Assembly: GCF_000721235.1 (NCBI RefSeq)
Contig: NZ_JOFH01000012.1
Coordinates: forward strand, 62,001 to 126,000
Origin: Streptomyces olivaceus
GTDB lineage: Bacteria > Actinomycetota > Actinomycetes > Streptomycetales > Streptomycetaceae
Direction of reading: 5' to 3'
DNA length: 64,000 nt
Below are positions 58,278 to 64,000 of this stretch, piece by piece. Both the position numbers and the translations under genes were made by a program. The notes below the pieces were generated by a model. That model ran no database searches. It saw only the letters and a list, made by a program, of their open reading frames with translations, and was not told the DNA's origin. Each line of letters begins with the position of its first letter. Positions within the stretch are counted from its first letter, which is position 1.

Positions 58278-58706
58278 GTGGCTGCTCGCAACACGGCCCG
58301 CAAGCGCGCCTTCCAGATCCTCTTCGAGGGCGACCAGCGCGGCGCCGACGTCCTGACGGTGCTCGCCGACTGGGTCCGGCACTCCCGGTCCGACACCCGG
58401 CAGCCGCCGGTGAGCGAGTACACGATGGAGCTGGTCGAGGGCTATGCCGCGCACGCCGAGCGCATCGACGAGCTGATCGCGCAGTACGCGGTCGACTGGA
58501 CGCTCGACCGGATGCCGGTGGTCGACCGCAACATCCTGCGCCTGGGCGCGTACGAGCTGGTCTGGGTCGACGCGACCCCGGACGCCGTCGTGCTGGACGA
58601 GATGGTGCAGCTGGCGAAGGAGTTCTCCACGGACGAGTCGCCGGCGTTCGTCAACGGTCTGCTCGGCCGGCTGAAGGATCTCAAGCCCTCGCTGCGTCGC
58701 GAATAG
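58278..58706 (+). CDS. nusB: transcription antitermination protein NusB
   Basis: A 142-aa helical protein beginning ARNTARKRAFQILFEGDQRG, with VDRNILRLGAYELVW and DEMVQLAKEFSTDESPAFVNGLLGRL. With NusE (S10) it promotes rRNA antitermination. GTG start, translationally linked to efp. Confidence 0.95.
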   Translation: MAARNTARKRAFQILFEGDQRGADVLTVLADWVRHSRSDTRQPPVSEYTMELVEGYAAHAERIDELIAQYAVDWTLDRMPVVDRNILRLGAYELVWVDATPDAVVLDEMVQLAKEFSTDESPAFVNGLLGRLKDLKPSLRRE

Positions 58707-58740
58707 GCGGCAGTCGCCGCGCTCCACGACACGGCAAAAC

Positions 58741-58780
58741 GCCGGGGTGGCCGGAACCGTCTGGTTCCGGCCACCCCGGC
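58741..58780. terminator. very strong terminator between nusB and bldD
   Basis: A perfect 18-base stem (58741-58758 with 58763-58780) and GTCT loop, preceded by AAAA, between convergent genes. Confidence 0.85.
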
Positions 58781-58807
58781 GGCACGTTTCTGCTGGGGTG
58801 GGCGAGG

Positions 58808-59311
58808 TCAGAGCTCCTCGTGGGACGCCACCGCGCGGCGCGCGTCCGCGTCCAGGACGCCCCAGCTGATCAGCTGCTCGGTGAGGACCGAGGGCGACTG
58901 GTCGTAGATGACGGCGAGGGTGCGCAGGTCGTCCTGGCGGATCGAGAGCACCTTGCCGTTGTAGTCGCCGCGCTGCGACTGGATCGTGGCCGCGTACCGC
59001 TGGAGGGGGCCCGCCTTCTCGGCCGGCACCGTGGCCAGCCGGCCCAGGTCGAGGACCAGCTTCGGCGGCGGCTCGGCGGCGCCGCCCGGAGTGGTGCCCG
59101 GCAGCAGCTCCTGCACGGGAACGCCGTAGAAGTCCGCCAGCTCGGCGAGGCGCTGCACGGTCACGGCGCGGTCGCCGCGCTCGTACGAACCGACCACCAC
59201 GGCCTTCCAGCGGCCCTGGGACTTCTCCTCGACACCGTGGAGGGAAAGGCCCTGCTGGGTGCGGATGGCCCGGAGCTTGGCCCCGAGCTGTTTGGCGTAT
59301 TCGCTGGACAT
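58808..59311 (-). CDS. bldD: developmental regulator BldD
   Basis: A 167-aa protein. The N-terminal XRE-type helix-turn-helix (residues 8-70) includes VVGSYERGDRAVTVQRL. The C-terminal domain carries the c-di-GMP signature R114-G-D116...R125-Q-D-D128. With tetrameric c-di-GMP bound, BldD dimerises and represses sporulation genes during vegetative growth. The start at 59311 gives the known 167-aa length. The promoter region holds a BldD-type box, consistent with autoregulation. Confidence 0.97.
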   Translation of the reverse strand: MSSEYAKQLGAKLRAIRTQQGLSLHGVEEKSQGRWKAVVVGSYERGDRAVTVQRLAELADFYGVPVQELLPGTTPGGAAEPPPKLVLDLGRLATVPAEKAGPLQRYAATIQSQRGDYNGKVLSIRQDDLRTLAVIYDQSPSVLTEQLISWGVLDADARRAVASHEEL

Positions 59312-59369
59312 ATGGCTCCCGGGACAAGGTGTCGACGCGGTCGGCTCTGTATGTCGGCCGCGCGGCTGG

Positions 59370-59382
59370 TAACTCACTGTGA
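59370..59382 (-). promoter_or_regulatory. BldD box upstream of bldD
   Basis: TAACTCACTGTGA matches the consensus TNACNC(A/T)GNGTNA at all fixed positions but one, and its reverse complement does equally well. It lies 59-71 bases upstream of the bldD start codon. BldD is known to repress its own gene. Confidence 0.6.
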
Positions 59383-59549
59383 GGTTACGCAGCGTTACTC
59401 TCCTGCGTCAAGCCGAATGGTCCGCGCCGACGCTTCCGTGATATTCGCCCGCCGTTGGTCCGGACGGGTGACGCGAGTGCGGCGGAAGAGTGACGTGCGG
59501 GGAGGAGGGGGAGACGCGAGGGGGTGTCGGGGCGACTCTGCGCGCCTGC

Positions 59550-59555
59550 TACGCT
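59550..59555 (+). promoter_or_regulatory. -10 box of the pyr operon promoter
   Basis: TACGCT would give a start near 59562 and a leader of about 60 bases; the -35 is poor. Confidence 0.4.
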
Positions 59556-59570
59556 GGGTGGCGCAAATCC

Positions 59571-60226
<656 letters not shown>

Positions 60227-60336
60227 CACCGCGTACGCGCCCACCCGTGCCGTACGCCTGCTCGGCGCGCCCACGCGCGCCCGGCCGCCCGAATTATCCC
60301 GCTCTTCCGCATGACTCGCCCTACGGAGCCTGACAG

Positions 60337-61317
60337 ATGCAGCGTCATCTCATCTCGGCCGCCGACCTCACCCGCGACGACGCCGTCCTGATCCTCGACA
60401 CCGCCGAGGAGATGGCCCGGGTCGCGGACCGGCCGATCAAGAAACTGCCCACCCTGCGCGGCCGTACCGTCGTCAACCTCTTCTTCGAGGACTCCACCCG
60501 GACCAGGATCTCCTTCGAGGCCGCCGAGAAGCGGCTGTCCGCGGACGTCATCAACTTCACCGCCAAGGGCTCCAGCGTCTCCAAGGGCGAGTCCCTCAAG
60601 GACACCGCCCAGACCCTGGAGGCCATGGGCGTCGACGCGGTCGTCATCCGGCACGGCGCCTCCGGCGCCCCCTACCGCCTGGCCACCTCCGGCTGGATCG
60701 ACGCCGCCGTGGTCAACGCCGGGGACGGCACCCACCAGCACCCCACCCAGGCCCTGCTCGACGCCTTCACCGTGCGCCGCCGCCTGGTCGGCCGCGACAC
60801 CGGGCTCGGCAAGGACCTGGACGGCCGCCGGATCACCCTCGTCGGCGACATCCTGCACAGCCGCGTCGCCCGCTCCAACGTCGACCTCCTGCACACCCTC
60901 GGCGCCGAGGTCACCCTCGTCGCCCCGCCCACCCTGCTGCCGGTCGGCGTCGAGACCTGGCCCTGCGAGGTCTCCTACGACCTCGACTCGACGCTCCCCA
61001 AGTCCGACGCGGTGATGCTGCTCCGCGTGCAGCGCGAGCGCATGAACGCCGCGTTCTTCCCGACCGAGCGCGAGTACTCGCGCCGCTACGGACTCGACGG
61101 CGACCGGATGGCGAAGATGCCCGACCACGCCGTCGTGATGCACCCGGGACCGATGGTCCGCGGCATGGAGATCACCGCAGAGGTCGCCGACTCCGACCGC
61201 TGCACCGCCGTCGAACAGGTCACCAACGGCGTCTCCATCCGGATGGCCGTCCTCTACCTGCTGCTCGGCGGCAACGAGCCGGCCGTGTCCCACGCCCGCA
61301 CCACCGAGGAGAAGTAA
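60337..61317 (+). CDS. pyrB: aspartate carbamoyltransferase catalytic subunit
   Basis: A 326-aa protein. The carbamoyl phosphate site is [33 protein letters not shown] and [14 protein letters not shown] are also conserved. It forms N-carbamoyl-aspartate. It lies 110 bases after pyrR and 4 bases before pyrC; no regulatory pyrI is present. Confidence 0.96.
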   Translation: MQRHLISAADLTRDDAVLILDTAEEMARVADRPIKKLPTLRGRTVVNLFFEDSTRTRISFEAAEKRLSADVINFTAKGSSVSKGESLKDTAQTLEAMGVDAVVIRHGASGAPYRLATSGWIDAAVVNAGDGTHQHPTQALLDAFTVRRRLVGRDTGLGKDLDGRRITLVGDILHSRVARSNVDLLHTLGAEVTLVAPPTLLPVGVETWPCEVSYDLDSTLPKSDAVMLLRVQRERMNAAFFPTEREYSRRYGLDGDRMAKMPDHAVVMHPGPMVRGMEITAEVADSDRCTAVEQVTNGVSIRMAVLYLLLGGNEPAVSHARTTEEK

Positions 61318-61321
61318 GAAC

Positions 61322-62608
61322 ATGAGCAAGACCCTGATCCGCGGTGCGAAGGTGCTCGGCGGCGACCCGCAGGACGTCCTGATCGACGGCGCCGTCGTCG
61401 AGGCGGTCGGCCGGAACCTGCCCGCCGAGGGCGCCGAGGTCGTCGAGGCGGACGGCAAGGTGCTGCTCCCCGGCCTGGTCGACCTCCACACCCACCTGCG
61501 CGAGCCCGGCCGCGAGGACTCCGAGACCGTCCTGACCGGTACCCGCGCGGCGGCGAGCGGCGGCTACACCAACGTCTTCGCCATGGCCAACACCTTCCCG
61601 GTCGCCGACACCGCCGGCGTCGTCGAGCAGGTCTGGCGGCTCGGCCAGGAGTCCGGCTACTGCGACGTGCAGCCCATCGGCGCCGTCACCGTCGGCCTCG
61701 AGGGCGCCAAGCTCGCCGAGCTGGGCGCGATGCACGAGTCCGCGGCCGGCGTCACCGTCTTCTCCGACGACGGCAAGTGCGTCCACGACGCCGTGATCAT
61801 GCGCCGCGCCCTGGAGTACGTGAAGGCCTTCGGCGGCGTCGTCGCCCAGCACGCCCAGGAGCCCCGGCTCACCGAGGGCGCCCAGATGAACGAGGGCGTC
61901 GTCTCCGCCGAGCTGGGCCTCGGCGGCTGGCCCGCCGTCGCCGAGGAGTCGGTGATCGCGCGCGACGTGCTGCTCGCCGAGCACGTCGGCTCCCGCGTCC
62001 ACATCTGCCACCTGTCGACCGCCGGATCCGTCGAGATCGTCCGGTGGGCCAAGTCCCGCGGCATCGACGTCACCGCCGAGGTCACCCCGCACCACCTGCT
62101 CCTCACCGACGAGCTGGTCCGGTCGTACAACCCGGTCTACAAGGTCAACCCGCCGCTGCGCACCGAGCGCGACGTCATGGCCCTGCGCGAGGCGCTCGCC
62201 GACGGCACCATCGACATCGTCGCCACCGACCACGCCCCGCACCCGCACGAGGACAAGGACTGCGAGTGGGCCGCCGCCGCCATGGGCATGGTCGGCCTGG
62301 AGACCGCGCTGTCGGTGGTCCAGGAGACCATGGTGGACACGGGCCTGCTGGACTGGGCCGGCGTCGCCGACCGGATGTCCTTCAAGCCCGCGCAGATCGG
62401 ACAGGCCACCGGGCACGGCCGTCCCGTCTCGGCTGGTGAGCCCGCCAACCTCACCCTCGTCGAGTCGGCATACCGTGGCCAGGTGGACCCCGCGGGCTTC
62501 GCCTCGCGCAGCCGCAACACCCCGTACGAGGGTCGTGAGCTGCCGGGCCGTGTGACGCACACGTGGCTGCGGGGCAAGGCCACGCTCGTCGACGGGAAGC
62601 TCACGTGA
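61322..62608 (+). CDS. pyrC: dihydroorotase (class I)
   Basis: A 428-aa amidohydrolase. The metal HxH is VDLHTHLREPG, further histidines are in VAQHAQEPRL and VHICHLSTAGSVE, and the catalytic aspartate is in VATDHAPHPHEDK. It closes carbamoyl-aspartate to dihydroorotate. Its stop overlaps the next start (GTGA). Confidence 0.95.
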   Translation: MSKTLIRGAKVLGGDPQDVLIDGAVVEAVGRNLPAEGAEVVEADGKVLLPGLVDLHTHLREPGREDSETVLTGTRAAASGGYTNVFAMANTFPVADTAGVVEQVWRLGQESGYCDVQPIGAVTVGLEGAKLAELGAMHESAAGVTVFSDDGKCVHDAVIMRRALEYVKAFGGVVAQHAQEPRLTEGAQMNEGVVSAELGLGGWPAVAEESVIARDVLLAEHVGSRVHICHLSTAGSVEIVRWAKSRGIDVTAEVTPHHLLLTDELVRSYNPVYKVNPPLRTERDVMALREALADGTIDIVATDHAPHPHEDKDCEWAAAAMGMVGLETALSVVQETMVDTGLLDWAGVADRMSFKPAQIGQATGHGRPVSAGEPANLTLVESAYRGQVDPAGFASRSRNTPYEGRELPGRVTHTWLRGKATLVDGKLT

Positions 62609-63180
62609 CATCTGTAGCACCGGTAATCCTGCTGGCCGCCGAGAAGGAATCGGCGGAAGTGACCGACTGGGCCGCCCGCGTCGGCTGGGTCGTCGGCCTC
62701 GGCCTCTTCGTCGCGCTCGTCTACTGGCTGATGCGCGAGGGCTGGAAGTGGCGCGGCACGCTCCAGAGCGACCTGCCCGAGCTGCCCGGCGCACCCGAGG
62801 CCCCCGGCCCGGCGCGCCTGTCCCTGAGCGGCCGCTACCACGGCTCCACCACCGCAGGGCACTGGCTCGACCGCATCGTCGCGCACGGCCTGGGCACCCG
62901 CAGCCGGGTCGAGCTGACCCTGACGGACGCGGGCCTTGACGTCGTACGGCCCGGAGCCGCCGACTTCTTCGTCCCGCTCGCCGCGCTCCGCGAGGCCCGG
63001 CTCGACAAGGGGATCGCCGGCAAGGTCCTCACCGAGGGCGGCCTGCTCGTCGTCACCTGGGCACACGGCGGCAAGGAGATCGACTCCGGCTTCCGCTCCG
63101 ACCACGCGGCCGAGCACAACGAGTGGGTCGACACCCTGAACGACATGATCAACAAGACGGAAACGGAAGGCGCACGATGA
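62605..63180 (+). CDS. PH-like-domain membrane protein in the pyr operon
   Basis: A 191-aa protein. One span ([20 protein letters not shown], about residues 20-40) is followed by a soluble domain that looks beta-rich (HYGST... [53 protein letters not shown]). It is coupled by four-base overlaps to both pyrC and carA. Mycobacteria carry a comparable small membrane protein at the same place. No enzymatic motif; the role in pyrimidine synthesis is unknown. Confidence 0.78.
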   Translation: MTSVAPVILLAAEKESAEVTDWAARVGWVVGLGLFVALVYWLMREGWKWRGTLQSDLPELPGAPEAPGPARLSLSGRYHGSTTAGHWLDRIVAHGLGTRSRVELTLTDAGLDVVRPGAADFFVPLAALREARLDKGIAGKVLTEGGLLVVTWAHGGKEIDSGFRSDHAAEHNEWVDTLNDMINKTETEGAR

Positions 63181-64000
63181 CGACCTCCACCAGGGGAGCC
63201 CACCGGACTCCCGCCGTACTCGTCCTGGAGGACGGCCGGATCTTCCGCGGCCGTGCCTACGGGGCCGTGGGGGCCACCTTCGGCGAAGCCGTGTTCTCCA
63301 CCGGCATGACCGGCTACCAGGAGACCCTCACCGACCCGTCGTACCACCGCCAGGTCGTCGTCATGACCGCCCCGCACATCGGGAACACCGGCATCAACGA
63401 CGAGGACATGGAGTCCAGGAAGATCTGGGTCTCCGGATACGTCGTGCGCGACCCCGCGCGCGTGCCGTCCAACTGGCGCTCCACGCGCTCCCTCGACCAG
63501 GAGCTGGCCGCCCAGGGCGTCGTCGGCATCTCCGGCGTCGACACCCGCGCCCTCACCCGCCACCTGCGCGAACGCGGCGCCATGCGCGTCGGCGTCTTCA
63601 GCGGGGACGCGATCCAGGACGACGCCGCACTGCTGGCCCGCGTCCAGAAAGCCCCCGAGATGACCGGCGCCGACCTCTCCGCCGAGGTCGCCACCACCGA
63701 GGCGTACGTCGTTCCGGCGGTCGGTGAGAAGAAGTTCACCGTCGCCGCCGTCGACCTCGGCATCAAGGGCATGACCCCGCACCGCATGGCCGAGCGCGGC
63801 ATCGAGGTGCACGTCCTGCCCGCCACGGCCGGCGTCGAGGACGTCTACGCCGTCAACCCCGACGGCGTGTTCTTCTCCAACGGCCCCGGCGACCCCGCCA
63901 CCGCCGACCATCCGGTCTCGGTCATGCGGGGCGTCCTGGAGCGCGGCACCCCGCTCTTCGGCATCTGCTTCGGCAACCAGATCCTGGGCCGCGCGCTCGG
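63177..64000 (+). CDS. carA: carbamoyl phosphate synthase small subunit, N-terminal part
   Basis: The ATG at 63177 overlaps the preceding stop (ATGA), and the frame runs off the right edge after 274 codons, about 70% of the usual ~380 aa. [40 protein letters not shown] is the CarA N-terminal domain. The glutaminase domain begins near residue 190 ([16 protein letters not shown]), and the catalytic cysteine is in [12 protein letters not shown] at the very end. It supplies ammonia to CarB for carbamoyl phosphate. Confidence 0.95.
   Translation, partial: MTTSTRGAHRTPAVLVLEDGRIFRGRAYGAVGATFGEAVFSTGMTGYQETLTDPSYHRQVVVMTAPHIGNTGINDEDMESRKIWVSGYVVRDPARVPSNWRSTRSLDQELAAQGVVGISGVDTRALTRHLRERGAMRVGVFSGDAIQDDAALLARVQKAPEMTGADLSAEVATTEAYVVPAVGEKKFTVAAVDLGIKGMTPHRMAERGIEVHVLPATAGVEDVYAVNPDGVFFSNGPGDPATADHPVSVMRGVLERGTPLFGICFGNQILGRAL

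Overview
This window looks like core chromosome of a Streptomyces. It has very high GC with G/C-biased third codon positions, GTG and TTG starts, TANNNT -10 boxes, and two developmental proteins typical of the genus: SsgB (137 aa) and BldD (167 aa, with the RGD-X8-RQDD c-di-GMP signature). Gene content and order match the S. coelicolor segment that contains ssgB and bldD, read in reverse. Much of it also follows the mycobacterial order thrS-HIT-pgsA-acyltransferase-pimA, pdxS-pdxT, yebC-ruvCAB, yajC-secDF-apt-rel, ppi-MBL-hisS, rarA, alaS-ruvX-mltG-aroE, aroCKB, pepQ-efp-nusB, pyrRBC-x-carA.

Layout. 1-3.5 kb: end of a chorismate-binding enzyme plus a class IV aminotransferase (p-aminobenzoate pair), a tandem GNAT protein, a DsbA-like protein and a membrane protein. 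3.6-5.9 kb: a short unannotated membrane ORF, a CGNR zinc-finger regulator, ssgB and a divergent TIGR02611 membrane protein. 6.0-11.0 kb: two identical tRNA-Val(CAC) genes flanking a sugar-type ABC importer (binding protein, two permeases, a DUF624 protein; no ATPase and no regulator) and an SRPBCC protein. 11-22 kb: exonuclease, thrS, HIT protein, an oppositely oriented block (551-aa membrane protein and EF-G2), then the phosphatidylinositol/PIM genes pgsA, acyltransferase and pimA. 22-32.8 kb: GNAT, LemA-like protein, pyridoxal 5'-phosphate synthase pdxST, yebC, ruvCAB, yajC-secD-secF, apt. 32.9-43.2 kb: rel, DUF349 protein, cyclophilin, MBL hydrolase, hisS, VKOR, rarA, rpsD. 43.2-49.6 kb: STAND ATPase, DUF948, a small DUF6167-like protein, alaS, ruvX. 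49.7-58.7 kb: mltG, aroE, aroC-aroK-aroB, a proline-rich P-loop protein, a degenerate M24 peptidase, efp, nusB. 58.8-64 kb: bldD (reverse) and pyrR-pyrB-pyrC-PH-like-carA, cut by the window edge.

Most genes are housekeeping. The points most worth a second look are a PyrR-binding RNA element in front of pyrR, an M24 peptidase with substituted metal ligands beside efp, EF-G2 lacking the G4 NKxD motif, the tRNA-flanked orphan transporter with its stacked operators, BldD-type boxes at bldD and ssgB, a 59-aa membrane ORF, and several short-period repeats. I see no integrase, transposase, CRISPR array or rRNA operon, and no single clearly novel multi-gene system.
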